This document shows, piece by piece, positions 47,640-59,183 of a stretch of DNA of 64,000 bases. The notes beneath the pieces are model-generated. The model had not been told where the DNA came from and searched no databases. It saw only the letters and a list, made by a program, of their open reading frames with translations. Origin of the DNA: Xylaria sp. FL1777 (lineage: Eukaryota > Ascomycota > Sordariomycetes > Xylariales > Xylariaceae). Positions within the stretch are counted from its first letter, which is position 1, and every line of letters starts with the position of its first letter. The stretch is taken from positions 62,001 through 126,000 of the forward strand of contig MU400560.1 in the NCBI GenBank assembly GCA_022578965.1, written 5' to 3'. The translations under genes and the position numbers were made by a program.

Positions 47640-48890
47640 AATTAACTAATATTAATAAATGCCTTTATACTTAATTAATTGTTAAGCTAGCTAAGTTAGC
47701 ACTTTAGTGCTTATTTATATATACTTGTTTATAAATGCTTACATAATTAACTATAAGTAGTAAATGTTTACTGCTTTTTATATATAGTAAGTATTTAATA
47801 CTTTTATATATTTTAGCACTTTTAGTGCTTAGTTTATAGCTTTTATAGTTAACTAATAAATGCTTATATAATTAATTAACAAACATTTAAACTTAGTTAT
47901 ATTAGCACTTTTAGTATAGCTTGCATAATTAATTAATAAATATTTATAGCTTATATAATTAACTACTAAACTTAGTTATTTTAGCACTTCTAGTTTTAGT
48001 TTATAGCTTATATAATTAACCGATAAATGCTTATATAACTAACTAATAAATGTACAATTATTACTACTTTTTATATATTTTAACATTTTTTAGTGCTTTA
48101 TTTGCAGCTTATATAATTAACTAATAAATATTAAGTATACTACTAAATTTAGTTATTTTAGCACTTTTTAATGCTTTATTTATATATTTAATTAACTAGT
48201 AAATGCTTATATAATTAATTACTAGTTTTAGTTATTTTAGCACTTCTTAGTGCTTTATTTTCTACTTTTTGTATGCTTTTAGCATAGCTTACGCAATTGC
48301 TAATAAATGCTTATATATATATAATTAACTTATAAATGCTTATAGCTTATATAATTAACGTTATTTTAGCATAGCTTAATGCTTTATTTATAGCTTACAT
48401 AATTAACTAATAAATGCTTGCGTAGCTTTTTGTATGCTTTTATATGTTTTAGTATAGCTTGCATAATTAACTAGTAAATGCTTATATAATTAACTAATAA
48501 ATGCCTACATATTAACTAACAAATGCCCACATAATTAACCAATAAATGCTTACAGCCTATACAATTAACGTTATCTTAGCACAGCTTAGTGCTTTGTTTG
48601 TAGCCCGCATGTCCTTTAGGACTAGCATTATTAGCTTAACCGCAAATTCATTGGTTTTAATGCCTGCGCAGTAGTTGTTACCTTTTATCTATATATCTTA
48701 GCATAGCTTACGCAATTAATTAATAAATGCTTATATAATTAACTAATACGCTTAGTTTATAGCTTGCATAATTAACTGCACTCCTTAGTGCTTAGTTTAT
48801 AGCTTACATAATAATTAACTAATAAATGCTTTTATACTCCTAGTGCTTAATTTATAGCTTGCATAGTTAACTAATAAATATACAATTACT
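47640..48890. repeat. Degenerate repeat field (ATAATTAACTAATAAATGC words)
   Basis: More than fifteen copies of TTATATAATTAACTAATAAATGCTTA-type words are interspersed with TTAGCACTTTTAGTGCTTTA and TTTATAGCTTATATAATTAA. The units are imperfect and irregularly spaced. A short less AT-rich patch lies at about 48595-48690. Confidence 0.65.
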
Positions 48891-49661
48891 AAAACTTTTT
48901 ATATTAATAATAGCTTATAATATATTATTACTTTTTTATTACTAGGTAATATATAAATGCCCTTAAATATTAATAGTTATATATTAAACTAATTTGCAAT
49001 TAAGATTAGTTTAATTAGTGTAGTATATAAGTAAGTAAATAAGTAGCTATAGCTCTTTGTATAATAAACTTAATGTAGTTAGCTTAATATATGCTAAAAT
49101 TAAAATTACTTAATTTTAGTAGCTATAGCTTTTTGCGTAATTGCTATATATAGTAAACTTAATACAGTTAGCTAATTAGTTAATTAAAATTACTTAATTT
49201 TAGTAATTATTAATTACGCTAAAGTTTATTTGTAATAAAAGTAAAACTTAATATAAACTAAGATTTAGTAAACTTAACACGTTTTAATACTACGTTTAGT
49301 TTATTAAATAAGCTTAATATGCTTTATAACTATTAAGCATAACTTTGTTAATTAATTAAAGTTAATTTTTTTATATATTTATTGATTTTTGTTAGCTTTA
49401 AAACATAAATATAAAGAGTTTTATATAAGTTTATTAATCCTAAAAAAATATTTGTATAGAATTTTTGAATTTATAGCTTATAAAACACTAAAAACAGTAA
49501 GTTTTAAAGTAGTTTTAATTTTAGTAATTAAAAAATTTATAGCGCTTTAATTAAAGAAGCATATTAAATTAAGCTAATTAAATACAGCTAGCTACTATAA
49601 GTTAGTTTTAATAACTTAACTAATTAACTTTAATTAATTAATTAAAGGTAGCATTATTTAC

Positions 49662-49740
49662 TTTAGCATATATATATATATATATATATAAAGTAAACTT
49701 ATTTAAGTATTTATGTTATAATTATATATATATATAATAT
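49662..49740. repeat. TA dinucleotide tracts
   Basis: Two alternating TA tracts lie at about 49670-49692 and 49722-49740, close to AAGTAAACTTATTTAAG. Confidence 0.8.
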
Positions 49741-49949
49741 AACTTAATGTAAATTATAAGCAATTAATTTTATAGCTTTTAATAAAAAAGTATAAAACTT
49801 TAAATAATAATTAGTGTTATTATATATTAGCGTTTTTTAAACTTAAGTTTATTTAAAATTAAGCAAGCTTGTTTTTTTGTTTAAGATATATTTTTATTTT
49901 AGCTAAACTTTTAGCTTGCTAAGCGCTTAAATATAATATATAAGTTGCT

Positions 49950-50157
49950 TTTATTTTTAGTATTACTATTATTGTTAATATTACTATTATTAGTATTATT
50001 ATTGTTAATACTGCTGTTATTTTTAGTTTTATTATTAGATTTAGTTTCATTATTAGATTTAGCTTTATTGTTTAAATTTTGTTTTATTGTTAGATTTTGT
50101 TTTATTATTATTGCTGTTATTATTATTACTATTATTATTATTGCTGTTGTTATTTTA
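49950..50157. repeat. Trinucleotide-like low-complexity tract
   Basis: This is a long run of ATT/GTT/GCT-type triplets with a period-3 look. The open frame through it (49945-50220) is low complexity and not a credible gene. Confidence 0.7.
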
Positions 50158-51194
50158 GCCTTAAGGTATAATTACTTATTTTATAAAAGGAAACCGTTCT
50201 TATTTTATTTTATTAGCTAAAATTTTAAGAAATATTTAATATATTGCTTAGTTTACTTTTAAGTACTATTATATAAGGCCTACAGCTGTTTTAACATTAT
50301 TAAGTGTATAAAAGCGTATAATGCGTTTTTTTATTGTTTTATTTATGTTGCTTATATAATAACTAAAAACATTAATTAATTTATTTTTAATATTTTAATA
50401 ACTGTTTAAATGCTGCTTAAATGTAATAAGTGCTATAAAAATAGCTATGTAAGCTATACTACATAACATCTTTAAGCTTAACTAATTTGCGTATTTTTGC
50501 AAACCTTTAATTTTAAAAAAAAAAATAATAACTTTAGCTAAAAAGCTAAAAAAAAGTATAAAAAGCTTTTAAATATAGTTTATGTTATGCTATAAATAAA
50601 TAATATATAATGTTATATAAATAAAATGTATATATAAATATTTTTTAATTAAGCTATAACTATATATAAGTTAAACTTTTTAGTTTTTGCAGCTTTATAA
50701 TAATAAAGGCTTAAGTACTTATTTTTTATAGTTGCTTTAGTATTATAATCTTTGCTTATAAATATTTTAAGCTTAAAGCTTTTTTAATATATTATTTAAA
50801 TTAATGCGTTTTATATTTTATACATTTTTTAGTTATGCGTTTTTTAGCTAATATATCTTTTAATAACAAGTTTTTAGTAATATATTTTTTGGTTTATAGA
50901 TATATTAATAATAATTCTTTTAGTTAATAAGTTTTTAACGATATATTTTTTAGTTTATAAATGTTTTTTAGTTAATAGGTATATTAGTAATAATCCTTTT
51001 AATTAAAAGGTTTTTAGCAACGCATTTTTTAGTTTATATATGTTTTTTTATTAATAAGTATATTAGCAAAAATCTTTTTAGTTTACAAGTGTTTTTTTAT
51101 TAATAAATGTATTAGCAACATTTTTTTTAGTTAATAAGTTTACTTAAACCTTTTACTTAATTAGCTTATATTAGTTTTAACTTATATATATTTT

Positions 51195-51312
51195 TGCTAG
51201 TTTATATATTTTTATTAGTTTGTTTATTTTTGCTAGTTTGTTTATTTTTGCTAGTTTGTTTATTTTTACTAGTCTTTATTTTTGCTAGTTTGTTTATTTT
51301 TGCTAGTTTATA
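51195..51312. repeat. 18 bp tandem repeat upstream of the zinc-finger relic
   Basis: Six to seven copies of TTTATTTTTGCTAGTTTG have TGCTAG landmarks at 51195, 51231, 51249, 51283 and 51301. The array ends about 240 bases before the ATG of the relic ORF at 51552. Confidence 0.75.
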
Positions 51313-51551
51313 CTTATTTTATACTTTGCTTTTTGTTAAGTAAGTTAAATAGCTTAACTTTTTATTTATTATACCTTTAACATTTTAGCTATTTATTAAG
51401 TGGTAATATTAAACTTGCTACTTTTAACATTTTATTTTGCTACTATACGTTAACGAAGCAATACCCTTGTTTTTTCCCTTTTAGCCCTAATAACGCTTTT
51501 ATTTATTTAGCTATATACATTTAGCTTACTAAGAAAATAAAAAACTAAAAC

Positions 51552-54509
51552 ATGCTTGCTGCTAAAAATAAACTAAAACAGCTTATTAAAAACAGCAATA
51601 AACCTAATTATAATAACTATAATAATATTAAGACTTTAGATTTAAAGGGATTTAAGTATAAGTATGCTAAAAAATACAACACTAATTATAGTTATTATAA
51701 TATTAAAACTCTAGATTTAAAGAAGCTTAAATACAAAGTTTTTACTTTTAACTATAAGTTAGTTAACGCTAAAAAACATAATACTAATTATAGTTATTAT
51801 TATAATGTTAGAACTCTAAATTTAAATAAAGCTTTTGCTTTTATTTATAAGTTAATTAGTGCTAAAAAAGCTAAGTTAAACAATAGTATTATTATTTGCA
51901 AAAAAGGCAACCAGGTTTAAAATAACTACGGTTATTTTTAAGTAGTACTAAAAGTGGCTTTTTTAAACTCTGCTTATATAACTTAAATACTTAAAGTTCT
52001 CTTTAAATCTATAGTATAAAGCATAATCTAAAAAAAAATATTAAAAGAATGCTAAAACTACTTTAAAAAGCTTAGCTAGTTATTTTATGCTAATAAAAAA
52101 GCATTTAAACAATATATTAGCAAAACAATTAAAAATATGCTTAATTTCTTTAAGAAATCCAAAAATAAAAATATATTTACTGGATTTTGTAATTAAACAA
52201 AGCTTTAATTATAGTTTAACCTTGGCTTTTTTAGCTTTTCTTTAAATGCAGCATATAACTACATAAAACTCTTTATTATTAATAATAATAACTATGCAAT
52301 ATTAGCAAACTATACGCTTAATAACTTATTTATAACGTTTATTAATATAAACTTTATAAAACAACGTATAGTTTTAGTTGTTTTACTATTATTAAAACAA
52401 TGGTTACGTACTTATTATAATAAAAAAAACTTTAAAACTAAAGAACTTAAGCTTAAATACTTATTTAATGCTTTTATAAACTATAATATAATTTACTTAA
52501 TTTTTAGTATAAGGTTAACTTATAAACAGCAGCTTTATTAGTTTAAAAAGATTATTAATAATAGTAATAAGCGTTTTAAGGAACTTTTTAACATACTATA
52601 AACTAATATATATTTAAATCTTGTTAAAAAGCTATTATTATAATAAAACTTGCATTTACTAAAAAAATCCTTATTTAAGTAGCTTATAGTTTATTAGAAC
52701 TTTTTTTACTGCTTAAAATATTACTAGTTTAACTAACGCCTTTATAACTATATATATAGCACTTTAATTTAAATTGCTATAAAATATAATATTAGCTAAT
52801 ATAAGTTTAATAATTATCTTATTATTTTATTAATTAATTAGTTTAAAAAAAAGGTTTTTTATTTGTTTTATACTTAAAGCGTTCTTTTTGTTTAGAAAAT
52901 ATTCTAAAACAATAATACTATTTTATAGTAAGCATAATTATAATTTAATATGCTATAAAAATGTAACTAAAATGCAATAAACTTAAATGTTAACAAAAAG
53001 AACTTAACGCTTAAGCAGTTTTTATTTAAAATTGCTTATAAACTATGCTATAAGCTATAAAACCTAAAAAAGAACTACTTTTATTTAAGTACTAAAAAGC
53101 TTAAGTTTAAGCTAAATTTTAATTTAATAAGCTTTTTAATAGTTCTTTTTATTTATTACTTAATAAAAGTAACTATAAAAAAATGTTTGCAATATAGTAT
53201 TATAATAAAAACAAAATATTAAAATGCTTTAAACAATTATAACTTTAATTTTATTTTAAGCTAAAATAAGAATTACTTAACTATAAAGTTTATTATTACT
53301 ACTGCTAATTATACGTAAAAAATGTTTAATTTTTATGTTATAATAAACATAAATATAATATTGCAGTTAATTTTATAAAATAGCTTACTTATTATGCTTT
53401 ATAATACTATAAGTAATAAAGTCTAAAGTATTTATTTAAAGCTACAAAATATAAAATGCTTTTAGCTAATGTTTTTAAAAAGTGCTTTGCTTTTAGTTAA
53501 ACTATAAATTAAAAATAGCAGCTATAACTTTTTATATTTAAAATGTAATATGTTTTAGCTTTTAGTAAATATGCTTATATGTTATAAATATAACTATTAT
53601 TTTTTAAGCAGTATATATAACTACTAAAAGTGCTTAAATAAGTTTTTTTTAAGCAAAACTTATTGCTTTTATAAGCAATATAACTATTTAAAACTAAACA
53701 ACAATAAAATTAAAAATTATTAAAATAGTTTTTTATGCTTAATTAAAGATTGCAACCTGTATATATAAAAGCAATATTTTATAAATAAATTATATTTTAA
53801 GCAGTATATTTAAGCTATATACTTTAAAGAACGCTTGCATTGCTGCAATAAATATAACTTAACTTTTGCAAAGAAAAAAAATCTTAATTAGCATATTTGC
53901 ATTATATACTTTAAGGAATGCTTATATAGCTATAATAAATATATTTTAACTTTTGCATAAAAAAACCATTTTAATTAGCATAATTGCGCTATACACTTTA
54001 AGGAATGCTTATATAGCTATAATAAGTGTATTTTAACCTTTATATAAAAAGCAGATCTTAATTAGCATATTTATGCTATATATTTTAAAGAACGCTTATA
54101 TAGCTATAATAAATATATTTTAACTTTTGCATAAAAGGATTATTTTAATTAGCATAATTATGCTGTATACTTTAAAGAACACTTATATAGCTACAATAAG
54201 TGTATTATAACTTTTGCAAAGAAAAAAGATCTTAATTAGCATACTTGCGCTATATACCTTAAGAAATGCTTGCATTACTGCAATAAGTATAACAAAACCT
54301 TTTTATTTTAAACAAATCTTAGTTAATACATTAAGTTTTAATACAAAAGCATATAAAGGAAACCGGTTAAGCAGCACAAGTTAAAGTTTAACTTAAAAAC
54401 AAAGTCTAACTTAAGAAAAAAGTTAAACTTAAAGTTCTTACCTCACAAAGAGCCTTTTTTAAAACGCAAGCAAACAAAAATCACTGTTAGGCTCTCAAAA
54501 GACTTTTAA
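51552..54509 (+). pseudogene. RIP-degraded 985-codon ORF ending in a C2H2 zinc-finger array
   Basis: The first 122 codons (51552-51920) are still open from an ATG. They hold three related modules starting with Ala-Lys-Lys at 51666, 51768 and 51861 (34 and 31 codons apart), rich in Asn/Tyr, as expected if Arg/His/Asp codons mutated. The same frame then runs to TAA at 54507-54509, interrupted only by TAA and TAG, which C-to-T change makes from CAA, CAG and TGG. The last third is an 87 bp tandem array (53821-54342) with C2H2 zinc-finger spacing. After it comes a Lys-rich tail with few stops (Q-H-K-L-K-F-N-L-K, P-H-K-E-P-F-L-K-R-K-Q). The rarity of TGA is not evidence by itself, because TGA is rare throughout the block. 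The frame's continuity and the finger pattern are the evidence. It could be a transposon protein or a duplicated host gene; I do not recognise the middle part (hydrophobic, with L-L-L-L-K-Q-W-L-R-T-Y-Y near 52400). Confidence 0.65.
53821..54344 (+). repeat. Six 87 bp units encoding degraded C2H2 zinc fingers
   Basis: The word ACTTTAAAGAA or a variant recurs at 53821, 53908, 53995, 54082, 54169 and 54256, exactly 87 bases (29 codons) apart. In the frame of the relic ORF each unit fits C-x2-C-x3-F-x5-L-x2-H-x4-H. Phe is TTT in all six (53865, 53952, 54039, 54126, 54213, 54300). The first His is CAT in five units (53892, 53979, 54066, 54153, 54240) and TAC in the sixth (54327). The second His is CAC at 53994 and TAC/TAT elsewhere. 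The first Cys is TGC at 53844 and 54279, and the second Cys is TGT at 54027 and 54201; other units have TAT/TAC there. The residue before the first His is TAG or TAA in all units, consistent with an original Gln. A more degraded unit precedes at 53751-53822. The array is followed by the Lys-rich tail. Confidence 0.8.
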
Positions 54510-56291
54510 CCTTTAAAACTAGTTATAAAGCTATTTAACTTAGTTAATTAAACTAAATAGCATACAAGCTATAATATTAAGTAAATTAGCTTATATTAAG
54601 ATTATGCAGTTATTAATGCAGCTATTAAAGCTTTTTTAAATGCTAGGTTTAAGCAGTATTAAACTAGCAGCTAAGGCTTTTTGTGTAGCATACGTGCTAT
54701 AATTAGCTCATTAAAAAAACAGTTTAAAAAGCAAAACATATTTATCCTAAATTTAAATAACTTAACGTTAGCTATATATGCTAAGCAAAAAAAAATTAAC
54801 ATTATAAATATTTATAACTTTTTTTTTAATATGTTATAGCATAAGCTTTAAATTTAAGCAAAACAAAATAGCTACTTAATTAATTATTAAATTAAATATA
54901 TTTTATATAGTGGTTAAAAAAACTAGGCTAACTTTTTAAATATATATAACCTTGTTTAAAGACTAAAAGTTATTATTTAGGTTTACTTAAAGAGCTTTAA
55001 AAACAAAAGGCATTTTAAAGCTATTATAAAGCTAAGCTAATAATATATTTAGCGTTATAATTATATTATTATTGCATAAAACAATGTTATTATTATAAAA
55101 TTAACAATATTAGTATTTATATTTACTAACTTAATAGTTATATTATATTATATCTTTTAATTATTTTGTTTTTTAAGTACATATATATTTTTACTGTTTT
55201 GTATTATTGCTAGCTAGTTAATTTAAAGCTTTTTGCTTAAAAACCTTAATTAAGCTAAAATTGTTTTAAAAAAAAACCAGGCTTTTTTTTATGTTAAAAA
55301 AGTCTTTTTTTGCATTAAGCTTTTTGTTTACCTGCATTTTTAGTTTATATATACAATTAGTTATTTTTTTAATTAAATAGTTAAAGTTTAACTTGCGCTT
55401 TAATTGTTTTATGCTAAAGCTATATATTAACTAAATTTAGTAATAATATATATATATTGCTTTTTTTATTTTTGCTACTATGTTTAAAAAAGGCTTTAAA
55501 ATATTATATTTTATTAATTAATATATTTTATTAAAAGCTGTTTTTAGGTTTAATAAAATAGTAGCTTTGCAAAAACATTTAGTTATAAATTTAAATGTGT
55601 TAAGCTTTATAAACATAGGCTTTTTTTAAGATGTTATATTACTGCTGTTTTTAATTTTAAATAAGTTAGCTTTAGCGAAAAAAAACTGCTGTTTAATTGC
55701 TTGTTTGTTTATTTTAAATAATTTAATAGCCTTATTAAATTTTTTATTTTTAACTAGCTTTAGTATAAATAGCTTGCTTATTAAGAACTTATGTAAGCTA
55801 ATTATTACTTAAGCTGCTTTTATTTTTTTTTTAGTTAATTTGTAGTAAATAATACTATTAAAGCTCTTTATATTAATTATTTATATATTAAAAGTTTTTT
55901 AGATGCTTTGCTTTTTAATAGCACTTAGCGCAATTTAATAATATGTTTATATATTTAATAATGCTACAGCAAATAAATAGCTTATATTATTTTATATTAT
56001 TTAGTTTTAAAGTTTATTAAAAAAGTTGCAAAATTTTAACTTAATTAAGTGCTAAAACTGCAAGCTTAAAGCATTTAGCATAATTAAAAATCTAACTGCT
56101 TTTGCTTTTTAGTTTTTAATTTTTTGTTTTTTATTTGTAATATTTTTGCATATCTTATTATATAACTTTTTTATTTATTATTTAAAAATATTATACTTGC
56201 TTTTTTATAGCTTTTTATTTAAAGCTAAGTTTTATAAATAAAATACTTATATTTAAAAATCTTTAATGCTGTTTTAATAGCATACTACTTT

Positions 56292-56771
56292 TTAAAATAT
56301 ATCTATAATAGTTTTAATTAGGTTGTTTATTTTATTAAGTATACTTATAACTTTTTTAACGAACAGAAAACATACTTTGCTGTTTTTTAACATGCTAATG
56401 ATCTTGGAAAAAGTAGAAAGAGTAAAGGTAGTGTTTTTAGGAGCATGTGTTTTAGCAGCATGTGTCTTCTCGGGGGCATGTGTTTTCTCGGGGGCATGTG
56501 TCTTCTCGGAGGCATGTGTCTTTTCGGGGGCATGTGTCTTCTCGGGGGCATGTGTCTTCTTGGGGGCATGTGTTTTCTTAGGGGCATGTGTCTTCTCGGG
56601 GGCATGTGTTTTCTCGGAAATATGTGTCTCCTCGGGGGTATCTAGCTTCTGAGGAGTCAGTGTTTTCAGAAGGGTTGGCTGAAGAGTCGGCGTTTCTTTT
56701 TGTTTAGGGGTATTAGGTGAAAAGCCAGAGCCGCTCTTGTTAGTCAACCGTATAAACCGTGGAGTTTGCAT
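56292..56771 (-). pseudogene. Relic ORF with Glu-Lys-Thr-His-Ala-Pro hexapeptide repeats
   Basis: A frame from ATG 56771 to TAA 56292 gives 159 residues. The first 45 residues read like the start of a real protein (M-Q-T-P-R-F-I-R-L-T-N-K-S-G-S-G-F). About ten hexapeptide repeats E/K-K-T-H-A-P encoded by an 18 bp array follow, then an AT-biased hydrophobic tail (K-V-C-F-L-F-V-K-K-V-I-S-I). The front and the array are far less AT-rich than the flanks. Function is unknown; it may be a fragment whose 3' part decayed. The reverse-frame open reading on the plus strand is a shadow. Confidence 0.5.
56443..56640. repeat. 18 bp minisatellite (GGGGCATGTGTCTTCTCG)
   Basis: About eleven units have GCATGTG landmarks mostly 18 bases apart (56458, 56476, 56494, 56512, 56530, 56548, 56566, 56584, 56602), with slight variants at each end. 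The array is GC-rich inside AT-rich DNA, so it either was spared from mutation or expanded after it. Confidence 0.85.
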
Positions 56772-58079
56772 ATTGGCAATAGAAATAGTTAACAAAGGTA
56801 AATAAGTTTGCAAAACGTTATAGTAGCTAAGTTTTGCTGTTTTTTGCAAGTAGTAAAATAAAAGAAAAAAAGAAAAATAAAAGGGAAAAAAGGTAACAAG
56901 CAGTAATAATAAAATAACGCGTACTTAAAATAGTATAATAGCTATTTTTTATTAAGTAATTAGCTAAAGTATATATTTACGAACAATTAAAAAAGCAACA
57001 CTAGTAAATACATTATATATTAAGTGCTTTATGCACTAGCAAATATTATATAATACCTTTATAGTTATTTTATTTTTAGTAGCAGGTATTATTTAAAATA
57101 TTAGAGGTTAAAAAACAACTTTTTATTTTTAAGTATTTTGTTATATTTGTTTTTAAAACAAGAGAACTAAAAAGCTTATATAGCTGCACTAAGTAAGCTT
57201 AGCTTTGCTTTAAATGCGGACTTTTTTATAAGTTATTAATACGTATTTTAATAAGCAAACAATATTTCAATAAAAGTAGCAAACTAAAAAACACTTAAAT
57301 AAAAATAAACATTAGCGTTTAAGTTGCTTTTAGCAATTTTAATGTTGCAGTAAAAGCAGCTAAAGTAAATATTTATATTATTTAATATTAATATACTGCT
57401 AATAAAACAAAAGTGTTAATTTACTATTAAAAACTAGTAAAACAAACAAATAGCATAATATAGCTATAATATTTAATATAAAAAGGTGTACTTTGCATAT
57501 AAAGCGTAATAATAGTTGCATTATTATATGTATTATATAGCGTTAAATAAAAATGTATGCGTAGTGTTAAATAAAAATATACGTGTAGTATTAAGTAAAA
57601 ATATATATGTAGTGAAAATATGCAAGGAATTTATAGTTTATATATTAGGTATATATTATAAATAATTAAGCAACAAAGCTATATTTAATAAGCAATAAAG
57701 CTATGCTTAACTAAGTATAAGGAGTTTTTGCTTAAAACACTTATTTAATAATGGTTTATTGTTTTTTATTTTTGTTATATAAACTAAACACCTTAATTAA
57801 CGCTGCTATAAGTTATTCATTAAAGGAAACTTTTATATAGTTTATTTTAGCAACTATTATTTCTTGAGCTAGTTATAATATAACTAATCTTTAAAAAATC
57901 TACTTATTTATTATATTTTAAGCTATTTTTAGATTAATTTAAGCTATAAATAACTTGTATTATTATTAAAGCTTTAAAATTACTTGCAATATACTGGTTT
58001 TTAGTTCTATATTAGTGCTACTTAAAATGCTGTTTATTTTTAGTAATTGTGCACTTAAGCTGCATTTCTATTGTTGCAA

Positions 58080-59183
58080 CTAGATAAAGCCACTGGGTTT
58101 TAGTTTATATAGTGGAAGCGCTAAAGGTTGTTTGTTCTCGTTTTGAATACGTAGAGTAAGTGGGAGACTAGTTGCAGCTAAAACAAATGACAAGCAATAG
58201 GAGTCAGCTTTGCTGTTAATTTGTTTAGCAGTTTTGCTGCCACCGCTATTACTTTGCTGGCCAAATATTCGACGAGGCTCCTGGAAAACATAGGACACGC
58301 CGCTATTGCTTTGCTGGCTAAACATTTGACGAGGCTCTTGGCTATCACTTTGCTGGCCAGATATTCGACGAGGCTCATGGGAAACATGGGACAAGAAAGG
58401 CTGCTCAAGGCTATCGTCTGGAAATATCTGAGGCGTGACACTTGAAGGATGGTAAGAGCTATACAAATCAAGCAAGTCGGATAAAGAAGATGCAACAGAT
58501 GTTAAACGTACTACGGGACTAGAGTTAAGATCTGGAGGTTTATTAACAGCTCGCTTTTGACCTTTGGCTCTCTAAAAAGAAAGAGCTTCGTTGAATTGCT
58601 TGATAAGGTCATTATTATTATGACTGTTTCCCTTGGTGGATAAGCCCTGGTCTTAATAATAGGAGGCTTAATGATAGAAAGCCTAAATGGGATGATCCGG
58701 TAGGCAAAAAAATAAGGGTGTATTAAGTTGCTGTTTGTTACTTTGCGGGTCATTATCCCCATGACCTTCGTCTTCCTTGGTAAAAGGGTCCTTATAAACT
58801 TTGTCTTCCTTGGTGGAAGGGTCCTTATGACCTTCGTCTTCCTTAGTAGAAGGGTCCTTATGACCTTCGTTTTTCTTGGTGGAAGGGTCCCTATGAACTT
58901 TGTCTTCCTTAGTAGAAGGGTCCCTATGACCTTCGTTTTCCTTGGTGGAAGAGTCCCTATGACCTTCATCTTTTTTAGTGGAAGGGCCATTATCATCATG
59001 ACCGTCTCCCTTGGTAAAAGGGTCATTATTATCATAATCCTTACCCTTGGTGGATAAGCCTTGGTCTTGATGATAGGAAGCTTTAATGGGATAATCCAGT
59101 AAGCAAGGAGATAAGGGTGTATTAAGTTGCTGATTGTTGTCCTTTTGAGGGCTATCTGGTGTATGGAGTTGCTGTTTAATCTC
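58080..59183 (-). pseudogene. Relic ORF with acidic 11-residue repeats and C-terminal QQS-type repeats
   Basis: One minus-strand frame runs from 59183 to TAG at 58080 with only four internal stops (TAG, TAA, TAA, TAG between about 58692 and 58570), all of the kind C-to-T mutation makes. In order it holds Q-Q-L-x-T-P modules, D-Q-G-L-S-T-K-G, and seven 11-residue repeats of the type D-P-S-T-K-E-D-E-G-H-K. A second, stop-bearing copy of the Q-Q-L-N-T-P...L-S-T-K-G module follows. After it comes a fairly normal C-terminal part with three E-P-R-R/Q-x-x-x-x-Q-Q-S repeats (58260-58390), ending L-K-P-S-G-F-I. A TTTTTAG/AGAG at about 58575 could be an intron acceptor instead of a stop. The 5' end is unclear; M-F-R-E-V-K-A-R at about 59204 is in another frame. 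I do not recognise the family. Confidence 0.5.
58764..58994. repeat. 33 bp tandem repeat, seven units
   Basis: Units begin at 58764, 58797, 58830, 58863, 58896, 58929 and 58962, each with ACCTTCGTCTTCCTTGGTGG or a variant. The exact 33-base (11-codon) period keeps the minus-strand frame open through the array. Confidence 0.88.

Noticed and set aside
49945..50220. 91-codon Leu/Ile/Val-rich frame
   Set aside because: It is produced by ATT/GTT triplet repeats and is not a membrane protein gene.
51552..54509. Relic considered as a Starship captain (DUF3435 tyrosine recombinase, often with a C-terminal zinc finger)
   Set aside because: I could not find the recombinase Arg/His/Tyr motifs in the middle part; the multi-finger tandem array does not fit the usual single finger. 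It stays an open alternative for a profile search.
56323..56652. Plus-strand Cys/Gly/Ala repeat frame
   Set aside because: It is a shadow of the 18 bp repeat. The minus-strand frame has a more protein-like front part and start, so that strand was preferred.
56443..58994. Tandem arrays considered as CRISPR
   Set aside because: The units are contiguous without unique spacers and the genome is eukaryotic.
58728..59057. Plus-strand Val/Phe/Arg repeat frame
   Set aside because: It is a shadow of the 33 bp array; the hydrophilic minus-strand frame extends far beyond the array on both sides.
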